From assembly GCA_037951165.1 (NCBI GenBank), contig JBBDHG010000412.1, positions 1 to 64,000 of the forward strand: a stretch of DNA of 64,000 nt. The letters are read 5' to 3'. The notes under the pieces were generated by a model, which was not told the DNA's origin, searched no databases, and saw only the letters and a program-made list of their open reading frames with translations. Positions 45,490 to 56,105 of this stretch are shown one piece after another. Source of the stretch: Lophius americanus (lineage: Eukaryota; Chordata; Actinopteri; Lophiiformes; Lophiidae). Position 1 is the first letter of the stretch. Each line of letters starts with the position of its first letter. Both the position numbers and the translations under genes were made by a program.

Positions 45490-46820
45490 GGTTAGTGTTG
45501 TTTTCACTTTGTGATTTTGTAATCACACCGAGGAACTTTTCAGAAAGTGCACACACACCCCGATGTCCCTGGTCTGGATGACTGATTGGCGTGTAGTCCG
45601 GCATTCCTCTGACGTCCTTCCTCCACCGTCCTCTCTCTTATCCCTGCAGGAAATCGATCCGCGTCACTCTTTACCGCAGCGTTCTCTTCCCCACGGCGCC
45701 TCACAGGCCGTCCAAATGACTGAAATTCAAGCCTTTCTCCACACATGCTTGTTTTAATGAGGCCCGTTCGTTTGAGTAAACTCAGCAGACAATTGTTACA
45801 ACGGGTCAGAGGAGCAATGGCCTTCCCTTCATCTTTATTTGCGGCGCGGTTTCTGAGAGCCCATGATGACCAACCGATTCACTCTGTTAGTTGGGAAATG
45901 ATCAAAATGAAACCAATTCTAATTAGGGAAATTTTGCTGGGGGGGGGGGGGGAAGAAGAGGGGAAAAAAAAGAAAAAAGGATTTGAAGTCATGCTGCATT
46001 ATGCACAGAGAAATGAGAGAACCCGGTTTAATCCTCAGAAGACCCAGCAACGTTGTTCTGTCAGAGGAGGCTGTCCTTATTCAGCACTTTAAAGCCGGGA
46101 CCGTCGGGTTCCTTCCTTCATAGACGACAAGCATGTGACGCCGAGGCGCACTAAATGCAAACAGTAGACGTCAGCCATTAGTCTTGAATGCAAATGAGAC
46201 GAAGAAGACTCGCCTCATCCTCACCCCATCTGGTGCCGGGCTTGCGTGAGAGCGAGGCTGGAGAAGGAGGTACAGAAGTGTCCGAAAGGTGTTTGAGGGA
46301 TTTTTCTTTTGTGCGAGCAGAAGTCCGATAATGTCTTCTGTAATGCCTCATTACGACGACAGCCTGGTCCGGACAAATGGTGTATGAATAACCCGCCAAA
46401 TGATTTGGACTTCATTTGCATGTTGCTGTTTCTTCTCATGGAGAAATCTCCATATGGCCTCATTGGGTCCAGACTTTTCGAAATCGCTGGCGTGAAACGT
46501 CTCCCTCGGCGAGGTCGGAGCCAACAGACGAACTTTGATTCCGAAAGCAGGTGGGCGTCCGATCGGACTGGATCAGAGCGGAGCGCGGTTCAGTTGTTTT
46601 ACACCCGGGAAATGACTGGTACTGTTGGTCCGAAGCATTAAATCAGAAACCTGTTATCTGAATGTGGAGTAGGAGTTCTTTGGAAGGATTAGAAAACGGT
46701 TAAGAATCTTCATCGTAGGCCAGTTCCAGACTAATAAGAGCTGAAGAAGATCCTTATAGTCTATTCTTTATACTAGACCGGGTCTATGATGTCATCCCGT
46801 AGTTCCATATAAGCTTTATC
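45490..46820. other. unassigned DNA with possible regulatory block
   Basis: 45790-45935 (GACCAACCGATTCACTCTGT, CCAATTCTAATTAGGG) and 46130-46470 are non-repetitive. The second holds two octamer motifs in opposite orientation, ATGCAAAT at 46188-46195 and ATTTGCAT at 46414-46421, plus ATGCAAAC at 46154. G14 at 45939-45952. No exon was supported. Confidence 0.35.
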
Positions 46821-46824
46821 TATA

Positions 46825-47215
46825 GTACCATTCATAAAAAAGTTCCTTCAAGTGAGAAAAATATGAACTATTGCAGGAAAAAATGATAAAAAAAAGAAGT
46901 TGATTCAAATGCTCCAAAATCGGACTAAATAAAACAAACGGTCAGGCAGTTATTTCTGAAAAACAGTGTTTTTCAGTGTCCAGTGAGTGAAAAAACCAAC
47001 CATTAGAGTAAAATAATATTTATATAAGATAAATCTCCTCAAGTCGATTCTTATATCCCAAAATTTCCACCAAAATGGAATGAATGCTTGAGAAATTATG
47101 GTCCGAAAACTTTTGGAGGTAACGCTCCCCCTAGTGTTAGAAATGTCCAACTGACCAGTCCAAAAATCCATCCAGTTCTTCCTCACGCTGAGGTCGATGT
47201 GGGTATGGAATTTGA
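46825..47215 (-). repeat. family A interspersed repeat, minus strand
   Basis: CTCCTCAAGTCGATTCTTAT, GAGAAATTATGGTCCGAAAA, ACGCTCCCCCTAGTGTTAGA and ATCCATCCAGTTCTTCCTCA, with CGCTGAGG after it. A second, more diverged monomer lies to the left (46840-46980). Confidence 0.75.
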
Positions 47216-47524
47216 ATCAAAAAAAGAATCAGAATCTTTGAATCTGTTCTCGAAGATTCTGAAAACCAGTTGGGTCTACTGGACCTGTGGTCACATGATC
47301 TCTCTCTTCCTAGTCATACCTGTACTTCCTACATATTCCTGCTTACCGTTTTAATCTAGTGACTTCCTTATCTCCCCAGCGCCCAACGTTCGTGTTTCAT
47401 CTGTCATTGTACCACAACTACTTGGACCAAAACTCAAAAGCTTTTCTGATCCAGTTTGATCTCGATATGGCTAACAGGCTAACAGGACTATTGCTAAAAC
47501 TCTCATTTCCTGTCGCTTCCAGGC

Positions 47525-48075
47525 GGTTCTATGACTATAGGCGGATCTATCCATGTGGAGATCTACGTCATCTCCCATGTGGATGATTTTATCCAACGTG
47601 TGAGGTTCAGGACGCCGTACAATTCTCACAACTTCCTTACCAAGACTTTCTCCAACGTCCACTTCCTGTTGCCACAAGGTGGTGCTACGCTAACGATTGA
47701 ATTTAATGTGAGAATGTTTTTTTGGGCCCCGGTTATCTGGTTCCGTGGATTTTGGGGCCAGAGCGGACCGCAGGCAGTAGAGTCACGGCGAGGTCATACT
47801 TCACGGTGATCCAGCGACGTTAGCATCAGCACCAGCGTAACATCGTCGGGCGATGATACTCATCGTAAAAATGGATCTAGGTGTTTGGGCTTTTCAAACA
47901 GACTTTGATGTCGGTAGTCCGACGGGCCTATTTTTAAAAAAAGGGAAAAAAAGTAATTTCCTGTTGGCGGGACGCTGATCCAACTTGTGAAGTTTTGGGG
48001 CCGACTGGACCGTGAATATCGGAGTTAACAACTTCCTGTTTTACGGAAAAACATTGAAATTTGCCACGCCGGATC
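47525..48075 (+). repeat. unclassified teleost repeat with recurring ACTTCCTGTT
   Basis: CACTTCCTGTTGCCACAAGG with TGGTGCTACGC, later TTGTGAAGTTTTGGGGCCGA, GGAGTTAACAACTTCCTGTT and AAACATTGAAATTTGCCACG. This succession is recalled from a frequent fish repeat of unknown class. The middle (47740-47930) is poorly matched. Confidence 0.5.
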
Positions 48076-48079
48076 AGCC

Positions 48080-49035
48080 CCCCCCCCCAAAAAAAATCCC
48101 AGCATGTGTTTCCCCCTTTTTTTTGTTTTTTATGAGGTTGGACCAGAACCCGTTCAAAAGTTCTGCTGCTTAAACACAAAACAGACAAACAAAAAGGCGC
48201 AACCGCAGAACCTCCTCGCCGGGGGTAAACACTTCCAGTCGCCATTGTGGTATAAATTACCGTCATTTCAGTTTCCCCACATCATTTGTGGCATCACGTC
48301 ACCCCCCCCCCCCCCCCCCCCCTCCACCCCCCTCCACCTCCGCCCCCTCTGTGCCGCTAAATCACCTCTCCAAGGTCAGACCACAGCTCTGCTCTCATAA
48401 TTACCACTGAGGGTAATTAGTTTGCACAGCCCAAGGTCTCCTGTCGCCCCGTCTGCGCACCTTTACTCTGTCACCTGGGCGCTGCCAGGCGAAATGAACA
48501 ACCGCCTGCACCGGGTCGAGCGGGCCCCCGCGATCCATTATGAGGTCCCCTTTGGAGCGGCGCTGAATGTGTGTGTCGGGAAAAGAACATTACCACCGAA
48601 CTTAATGACGCAGCGGTTTTTTTCTTCCGTAGACAGCAGACAAGAAATGTCGGCGTTAGGGGAGGAGGGGGGGGGGGGGGGGGGGGGTTGGGGGGAATCA
48701 TTAGCCGTCGCGCAAGTTAATGGAAGTCAAAGATTAAGTTAGCCGGCTGTAAAAAAAAAAAGTAGGGATATTATTCCTCGAGTACTTGTACTTAAGGATA
48801 CTTGATTATTTCCACGTTATACTACTTCATACCAAAGGAGTGGATTTTCAAACAATATCTTTAACTATCAGGAAATTGTCACAATGTCATAAAAAAAATA
48901 AAATAAAAAATCCTCTCTAGCATATGAAGCTAGCCAGTGGCTAAAATATCATGCTAATCGGTCCGTTCCTTTTTCCGAAATCTTGCCAACAAACTAACTA
49001 TCAGATGTTAAGACATTTCCTCCTTTGCGATGGTA

Positions 49036-49067
<32 letters not shown>

Positions 49068-50495
49068 GAATATATATATATATATATGAATATATGTCCA
49101 GATGGGCCATTTTACTGCATAATGAGTACTTTTACTTTGATACTTTGTTACTTTTGCCGATGATACTTTCATACTTTTAGTTGGACTGCGGGTCTAGGCT
49201 ATTTAGCTTAGCATTGCTAATTTATCTTAGCCTATTAGCATAGCCGTTAGCATCAAAGTAATCCATCTAAGAGTAGACATAACTTGCTGATTATTTAAGA
49301 GAGGCAATAACTCAACATCATAAAATCAACTGAACCGTCCCTTCCGTCTATCACCTGTGCCTCTCAACACCAACTCGCCCCATTCCAATCACCTATATCC
49401 CATCTGCCCCATCCATACCTCGCCGCGGCAGAAGCGCGCCCGCACCGCTTCTCCTCGCTCTAATGTCCGCCACCATCTGTGTCTCCCGCCATCAGCTGTA
49501 AATGTCGTATCGTATCTGCGCCGGCAGACGGTGATGTTTACCCTACCAGGTCCTCGCTTCCCCTTCTTCCTCGCTCTGACCTCGTCGCTCGCAGTCCCCA
49601 CTTCCCCTTCCTCCGTCCGCCGCCATTAATTCACTTAATGACGGCACCACGCCTCGTAAAGAGTCAGTGATTAAGGGGAAGAACTCCCCTCAGTGTAAAC
49701 AAACTTTGTTTGGGCGTCTGAGGAGCTCTGCGAGGAATCGACCGCCCTTCCACCAAAACCCGAGGCGGTTTGTCGAGGCTGAGAGTAAGACATCGATCGT
49801 CTGCATCACAATCCAACCGGCGATCAATGGGGAAGCAAGGCGGGGTGAAGACAGGCCGTCACGGCCGAATCAGTCGGACACTCTAAGGTCGGGTCTGGTT
49901 CCGCCAATAGGTGTCGGTCGACACGCGTAGCAGGGGGGGGGGCCGGTGGAGAATCTAAAAACTGACCCAAAAAACAACTCGCCAGGCTCCAACTCACTCC
50001 AGCAGCAGCCATTGAAAACAGCCTCCTCATCAGCAGGAGGCGGTTACGCGTCAGGTGTCGGGTATCGATGTGCGGGGAGAATTTTTGCCCCGCGGAAACA
50101 TCCAGGACATGAGATCAATGGAGCGATTCAAGAGGTCACGCTTGCATTAGAACGCCTCTCTCTTTAATTATCTCCAGCGCAGATGGCCCTAACTAGGGGA
50201 ACGACTCTTAATTGTGAAACGGAGGGGGTGGTGCTGGTGGTGCTGGTGGTGTTGATGAACCACGTAGACACTTGGATGCAGCGTGCCCCAGCTTGCCAAG
50301 GCCAAATCCTCATCTCTGAACTGGCAGCCGGTCACTCAACCCCGCCGTAGAGGACAAGTGGTACGATCCATGCAGGTCAATAAAGCTTAGGGAGTCAAAT
50401 TAAGGGAGGGAAGGGGGAGGAACGGGCTGGTTGGACTTTTTTTCAAATCCAATTTCATGTGGATAAAAAAATCCAATTTTTTTTTTAGATTAAGA
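48080..50495. other. unassigned DNA with G/C runs and TA repeat
   Basis: C21 at 48302-48322 and G21 at 48667-48687 (same-strand C then G, 365 bp apart), and a TA-rich microsatellite at 49035-49096. 48380-48440 (CATAATTACCACTGAGGGTA, ATTAG) and 50120-50220 (TTTAATTATCTCC, CTCTTAATTGTG) are candidate regulatory DNA. No exon seen. Confidence 0.4.
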
Positions 50496-50499
50496 TTAT

Positions 50500-50785
50500 T
50501 TAGATAATCGATTCGTGGAAATCTATCTCGTATTTATCATATTTTACTTCAACAGTTTTTATTTTACTCACTGCTTTATGAAAAACAATGTTTTTCCGGA
50601 CATAACTCAAAAACTATTTCCTGGATTTTTTTTTTTCAAATTTGATTCTCCCGTTTGACCTCAGTGCGAGGAAGAACTGGGTTGATTCTGGGAAATGGCG
50701 GTTGTATATTTCCACCACTACTTTCTGTTTTCTATTTAGTTCGAATTCGGTGCATTTGAATCAACTTAAGGATTCGGGTCTTTCC
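50500..50785 (+). repeat. family A interspersed repeat, plus strand
   Basis: CATATTTTACTTCAACAG, TTTTTCCGGACATAACTCAA with AAACTATTTCCTGG, AGTGCGAGGAAGAACTGGGT, GGCGGTTGTATATTTCCACC and GAATTCGGTGCATTTGAATC. Confidence 0.8.
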
Positions 50786-50789
50786 CAGG

Positions 50790-51835
50790 TTTATACCCTT
50801 TGCTGGCGGGGATGGAAGCTTAGGGCTTAGTTCTACTAGTAGCGAGTCGGGACCGTCCGATCGTTACTTTAACACTGATAGAGTCTGAATTGGCTGATTG
50901 TGCCAAGAGTTGCTGCACAAATGTGGAAACAGCTGCATTTGTTTACATCCTCACTTCCTCATAAAGATGCTAAGCGATCCAGACATCCTCCTTAGACGAT
51001 AAATCGCATCTCCACCTCTGATGTTACAAGGAGAAAGTTCTTTTTCCGTGCCGCCAAACAAGCCGTCGTCTTCAAGGGGTCCTAGGTCTGGCTGTAATTG
51101 CGGTGCGTTGAGTAAAAGAGTTAAATACAGTGTAAAATTACGTCTCTAAAATATTTCCCACTGTTAGAAAATGTGAAGATCGCGACTCCGGTTTTTCACA
51201 TTCCTGCATATTATGAGGTTGTTGTAAATTATAGGATTCCAGAGAACGTGAGCTCACATTACAAATACACGTGTTAATAAAGTGTGCGTCATTTTTTCCC
51301 TACCTGCCCATTTTCAGGAGACGGGGGGGAGGGGGGGGGGAATGGATACCATCCAAACAGCCATTAAGAGGACGGCAGGGAATCGCGGCCCGACCAACAG
51401 AAACGCTTTCGACTGACACAGCAGTTTAATTAAAAGATGGCAGACCACGCTTAATTAACACCTACTTACTGATCTTAGCATGAATATTCACAGAGTTCCA
51501 CATTCCACATTCACACTGTGGCCAATTAGGCAGGCTGGTTCCTGCAGGAAGAAGGACTTTCAACCCGGGGGCCGGGTTCTGAGCTGAGCTTGGCTTCAGC
51601 GCTGAGGGAGGAAAAAGAAAAAGCTTATTAAATTATGAAAGTTGCAGTTATGTGTTTTGAGATATTTGGACTGAAAGCTGATCGAAATGGTTCAAAGCTG
51701 CGTTTGGACCAAAAACAATGTATTTCTTTTTTTTTTCTTTCTTTTTTTTTGCGTGGCGTGATTAGATTCAAAGTCACGTATGTTGACTATGATTAAAACC
51801 TTTGATGTCCCGCTTAACTGTTTGGTTGAACACAT
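50790..51835. other. unassigned non-coding DNA
   Basis: 51350-51560 is unique-looking with several TTAATTA cores (AGTTTAATTAAAAG, GCTTAATTAACACC, GGCCAATTAGGC) and is a candidate enhancer-type block. A G-rich run lies at 51325-51340. Confidence 0.3.
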
Positions 51836-51839
51836 TTCT

Positions 51840-51962
51840 AGACTCTATTCCTTCTTGAAGGGTGTGACTGAACCTGTTTTATAATTAGAGCCAGCGCCAG
51901 CATGACTCTGCTAAAGGGTAAGGGGCCGAGGACGGCGCCCTGGGGGACACCGCTGGTCACAG
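51840..51962 (-). pseudogene. LINE reverse-transcriptase fragment
   Basis: The minus strand reads PVTSGVPQGAVLGPLPF across 51911-51962, the conserved GVPQGxxLGPLLF block of non-LTR reverse transcriptase. It continues in the same frame with a diverged LALALIIK (family LPLGxII). One or two conserved residues are changed (GPLPF for GPLLF). The piece is short and flanked by unrelated DNA. Confidence 0.65.
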
Positions 51963-51992
51963 GGGCCACCGAAAAAGAGGCATTTATATATT

Positions 51993-52020
51993 AATCCTAC
52001 TTACTTTCATAAGTAGGATT
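51993..52020. repeat. short hairpin
   Basis: Perfect 11-bp arms AATCCTACTTA and TAAGTAGGATT with a 6-nt loop. Without a following T tract it is not a terminator-like structure of any relevance here. Confidence 0.6.
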
Positions 52021-52269
52021 TCTTTTTTATTGCTTCACCAAACAATTTAATTTTGTGGTCAGTTTGTCGTCATATGGTATCTTGGAATGATTGTATTTTG
52101 AAGAAGATCCAAACATTTTCCGTCTTCCAAATGTTCCGTAAAATTCATTTAACTGCTTTTTAATTAATCACGAAAAATGCGAAGTAATCTATTGCATCGT
52201 TTTTAGAATAATTTAAAAAATTAAAAACTCTGACACACGCCAATCACCGTTTTACCTCATATTCTCCCG

Positions 52270-52500
52270 GAACTTCTTATGATTTTGGTATAGTGTGGTC
52301 CTGGTGAGGCCTAACTTCCTGGTTCTGAAGTGATGATGAGATTGAACAGGGTTGGTAGGGATCAGGTCTGGGTCTAGTCCAGCAGAAACCAGTTATTAAC
52401 GCAGTTTGGTCGTTTCTATGAGGGGCAAATACTTTTTCACACTGGTCCAGTTGGAGGTCCAGAACCGGTTTGGTCCAATAAATACAATTACCGTTAAAAA
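52270..52500 (+). mobile_element. Tc1-like transposon 3' end (family 2)
   Basis: TCAGGTCTGGGTCTAGTCCA, GCAGAAACCAGTTATTAA, GAGGGGCAAATACTTTTTCA with CACTGGTCCAG, and TTGGTCCAATAAATACAATT follow in order the 3' UTR and end region of this fish Tc1-like family as recalled. No transposase coding sequence is attached. Confidence 0.65.
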
Positions 52501-52915
52501 CAGAGGGAAAACCAGAAGAAACCAGACTGTTGATTCTTCACAGCGCTGTAAACACTACACCGGACCCACTCTCCCAGCTCCATCCTCTCATCTGGACCGC
52601 CATATGCGGTCCCTGTTGTTCTGGAGGCGAGCGCCGCTCCGGCGCCGCTGCGACGTGAGGCAGGGAGCGGGAAGCCGGCACTCCATAAGCTGCAGGAGTT
52701 CTGATGCGTCCATCAACATCTGTTCTCTCCTCTCCATCCTCCTCATCTCCATATGTTTCCCCTCTCTCTTTCCTCTTTTCTCCTCCCAGAGAAAAACCTT
52801 CATCTTCGTCTTCATCCATCACGGCCCGCGTCAACGCGTGACCACTCTCCGTCGCATCATCACTCAAACTTTATTTGTTGAGCACTTTTCATAAATATAA
52901 AAGTAACTCCATCCC
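52500..52915. other. unassigned non-coding DNA
   Basis: The plus-strand 162-codon frame (52406-52894) starts in the Tc1-like end and shows no domain. 52864-52900 (AACTTTATTTGTTGAGCACT, TTTCATAAA) resembles a repeat end recalled from fish genomes. Confidence 0.35.
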
Positions 52916-52919
52916 TGCT

Positions 52920-53117
52920 TTAGGAAGAAAAATGGACCACACACTGAGGCGTCAAAGAAACTATAAAAACAGGATATGCAATAAAGTTTTGTAAAAATTC
53001 TCCCTCACCTAATTATTATCATTATAATAATTATACTTATTATTAGAATGAAACTAAATATTATTATAATGATATTAATGAAAATGAAAACTGACAAAAA
53101 ATATAGAAAAACAAAAC

Positions 53118-53153
<36 letters not shown>

Positions 53154-53720
53154 TATTATTATTATTAGTATTATTATTTTAATATTACAATGATATTAGT
53201 AATAATGACTACTAACAAAAATGTAGAAACATCAAATAATAAAAACTGAAAAGGAATAAATGGACCAAACAGCTGGGCATAGAAGGAACTATAAAAACAG
53301 GATATACTATTAAAAAATGTAATTGTATTAAATTAAAAATTTCAAAACAAAAATTAAGAAACATCAAATAACGAAAACTAATTAAGATACAGAAATATAT
53401 ACATACGATAATAAAATAATAATAATAATGTATACTGACTAAATTATAGAAAAATGAAACAATTAAAACTGACTAAAAAATGTAAAATATTAACCATAGG
53501 TTAGTAATTATTCGTAGTATTATTGGTATAATAATGAAATTAATAACAATGAAAATGTAGAGACAATCGTACAATATTATTATTTATTATTATTAATAAT
53601 AATAATATTAATGATAATAATATTTATGCTAATAATAAAAATAAAAGTGAGATGAATGTAGAAACATGAAACATGAGATAATAATAATAATAGACATGAT
53701 ACTAAAAAGTTGACTAATAA
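52920..53720 (-). repeat. AT-rich repeat B with AAT array, minus strand
   Basis: AACTATAAAAACAGGATATG (52970) and AACTATAAAAACAGGATATA (53290) begin two consecutive related blocks about 320 bp apart, each preceded by AATGGACCA. An AAT array is at 53119-53150. The reverse complement matches phrases of 42090-42700. Confidence 0.7.
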
Positions 53721-53724
53721 TGAA

Positions 53725-54105
53725 ACACAAAACAAATAATTGATAGATTTGGATAAAAGCCTGACTTGAAATAACTTGATAATTAGACCAGCGTTCTCTC
53801 AGGTCCGACGTATGATTGCATCCCTCGCCGTTTTTTTTTTTTTTCTCCCTCAAGCTGCTCCTTTGTGTCGTTGGAAATACGCACAGAAAAAAAAAAAAAA
53901 AAAATGAAACTTGGCTCCGGTTGAAAAGAAGATTTCAGATGACAGGGCAAGCGGCTCCGCTCGGCCCGATCCGAGACACCAGATTAAATTGCTCAGATCT
54001 CCCGGCCGTCCAGACGAGGGATGAGTCAGAGAGTCTCTGCTAGGAATCTAAAAAAAAAAATCAGTTAAAAGTCACATCCTCAAGAAGTCTGAATTATGGA
54101 ATCTT
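53725..54105. other. unassigned DNA with T and A runs
   Basis: T15 near 53830 and A18 near 53887. Nothing else recognised. Confidence 0.4.
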
Positions 54106-54109
54106 AAGT

Positions 54110-54149
54110 CTGACTTAATTCTGACCTCTGCAGATCAGAATTAAGTCAG
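54110..54149. repeat. perfect 15-bp stem hairpin
   Basis: Arms CTGACTTAATTCTGA and TCAGAATTAAGTCAG with a 10-nt loop CCTCTGCAGA, directly followed by the 11-bp tandem array. Function unknown. Confidence 0.85.
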
Positions 54150-54238
54150 CTTGTTAGCTTCTTGTTAGCTTCTTGTTAGCTTCTTGTTAGCTTCTTGTTA
54201 GCTTCTTGTTAGCTTCTTGTTAGCTTCTTGTTAGCTTC
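54150..54238. repeat. 11-bp minisatellite
   Basis: Eight exact copies of CTTGTTAGCTT between the hairpin and the start of family A. The lack of divergence suggests recent expansion. Confidence 0.95.
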
Positions 54239-54962
54239 ATAACTCAAAAACTATTTCGTTGAACACTTTCAGATTTTATACCCACTTAGACTTTAGTGCG
54301 AGGAAGAGCTGGATTGATTTCGGGAAAGTTAAGTTGTATATTTCTGAAACTAGGGGGAGTTTTTTGGGGGGAAATCACAACCATTTGTCCTATTTACCCC
54401 AAATTTGCTGCGTTTGAATCATCTTGAGGAGATTTATCTTTTATACACCGTGTTTTACTCTAATATTTCATGTTTTACCCACAAGGGGGAGCTAATTTAC
54501 AAAAAACACTGTTTCCAGACGTAACTCAAAAACCATTACATGGATCATTTTCAGATTTTATATCCCGACTGACCTTCATATGAGGAAGAACTGGATTGAT
54601 TTTGGGGAAAATGTCGGTAGTATATTTCCGACACTAGGGGGCGCTTCATCTACATAAGTCTTCGCGGCATGAAGTTGCAACCATCGGTCCGATTTAATCT
54701 AAATTTGGTGCATATGAGTCGACTTTAAATGCAATAATTAACTCTAGCAGTTTACATTTTACTCACTAGGGGGAGCTTTTTTGCAAAAACATTGTTTTTC
54801 GGTCATAACTTCCTGAACGTTTGTCGGGTTTAGTCCAAAATTTTGTTATGAGATTTATCTACCACAAAATATACTCTGGACATTATTTCACATTTAATTT
54901 GAGGTGTTCAATCAGTGGGATTGTTTGTGCAACGCAGAGGATTGGGGACTTTTCCGGGGAAT
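54239..54962 (+). repeat. family A interspersed repeat, longest copy
   Basis: At least two full monomers: AACTCAAAAACTATTTC at 54241 and AACTCAAAAACCATTAC at 54523 (282 bp apart), and GAGGAAGA-CTGGATTGATTT at 54300 and 54582 (also 282 bp). Each monomer carries CACTAGGGGGAG- or CACTAGGGGGCG-type blocks, CCAAATTTGGTGCATATGAG-like sequence and TTTACTC phrases. It ends with GTTCAATCAGTGGGATTGTT, TGTGCAACGCAGAGGATTGG and GGACTTTTCCGGGGAAT. No ORF. Confidence 0.85.
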
Positions 54963-55009
54963 ACGTCTAGTTCCTTATGTGAAGTGATGTATTCTTGTTT
55001 CCAATGCAG

Positions 55010-55181
55010 GATTTGTTTGATCAAACAGCCTTAAGAATCGCTGCGTGGTACCGCAAAAAAACAACCAATCTACCAATCGCTCCAACCCGTATTTATAAAA
55101 ACCCGTTTGCATCCCTTCAAGAATCTCTCCTCAATCCTCCTGATCCGTTTATCTCGGTGCCGGCGCTCAAAATAGTGACAG
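55010..55181 (+). CDS. candidate internal exon, unknown product
   Basis: A 172-nt stretch opens in phase 0 after a pyrimidine-rich acceptor (TTCTTGTTTCCAATGCAG) and ends at a good donor (GTGACAG/GTGAGATC). It encodes 57 residues that are not low complexity, including DLFDQTALRIAAWYRKKTT, APTRIYKNPF and PPDPFISVPALKIVTG. It starts 48 bp after family A ends and does not recur after other family A copies in this window. I do not recognise the family, and no partner exon was identified. A chance frame remains quite possible. Confidence 0.25.
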
Positions 55182-55189
55182 GTGAGATC

Positions 55190-55339
55190 AAATCAAGATT
55201 CTGCAGCAAAAAAAACCCCAAAAGCAGCCCAAACTAACAGAGAAGTTCTGGTTGTTTTGTTGTTTTCCTCCTCAGATGGTGTCGGGTCAGAGCCACTAGA
55301 GAGGATTATCTCTCTCTAAAGATGCTGTTTATCTCAGAA

Positions 55340-55385
<46 letters not shown>

Positions 55386-55895
55386 ACCTGCCGGCAGAGT
55401 TATCTCTTCCACTTCAAAGTCCTGGTAAAGGCTTTCGGGTTCTGTGGTGCTGAGGTACCAGGAGGCGGCCGAAGGGGTTAATGTCAGGCAATCTGCAGCT
55501 TTTTACACCCGGACAAGGAGAGGAGAGCGGCTCGGAACCATTTCACGGGTCTTTCACATCTGCAGAAATTAGATCGGAAGCACAGCGGAATATCCAGGTG
55601 TGTGCACGTGAGTGTGCACGTGAGTGTGCACGAGTGTGAAAGACGTCTCAGCGGGGGGGGGGCGCCGTCTGCAGAAAGCAGCGGGGGACCCAATTATCAG
55701 TACCGGCGTAAACGCCTCAGTTTATCCGTAGGAATACACGGCGAGCAAATCCACGAGACGAAGAGTTATCTGTCATCTCCTGATGAAGAGGAGAGGTTAG
55801 ATCCAATGTACGATGCAGCGACGGGTTTTATCCGAACAGGATGATACGAGATACAGCAGGGGGTCCCTGACCCGATGATCAGAACCACCTGTGAT
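55190..55895. other. unassigned DNA with CA microsatellite and 12-bp repeat
   Basis: CA units at 55341-55387. Three GTGTGCACGTGA-type units at 55598-55636. No gene recognised. Confidence 0.45.
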
Positions 55896-55897
55896 CT

Positions 55898-56105
55898 TCC
55901 TCTATGGTCCTTATGGTCCCTATGGAGATCCTCACCAGTGGTCTTCCTCCACAGTCAGACATCTTTAACAGTGGTCTTCCTCCGTGGTCAAAGACCTTCA
56001 ACAGTGGTCTTCCTCCGTGGTCAGAGACCATCACCCATGGTCCGTCTCTATGGTCAGAGACCTTCACCAATGGTCTTCCTCCGTGGTCAGAGATCTTCGT
56101 CAAGT
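55898..56105. repeat. 33-bp minisatellite
   Basis: Five units begin with AGTGGTCTTCCTCCGTGGTC or a variant at 55937, 55970, 56003, 56037 and 56070, followed by AGAGACCTTCAC. Shorter TATGGTCC units precede it. It runs directly into the Tc1-like remnant. Both strands have open frames for the same reason as other arrays. Confidence 0.92.

Noticed and set aside
51993..52020. Rho-independent terminator
   Set aside because: The window is eukaryotic; the hairpin lacks a coding context.
52406..52894. 162-codon plus-strand gene
   Set aside because: It begins in a Tc1-like 3' end and runs through pyrimidine-rich DNA.
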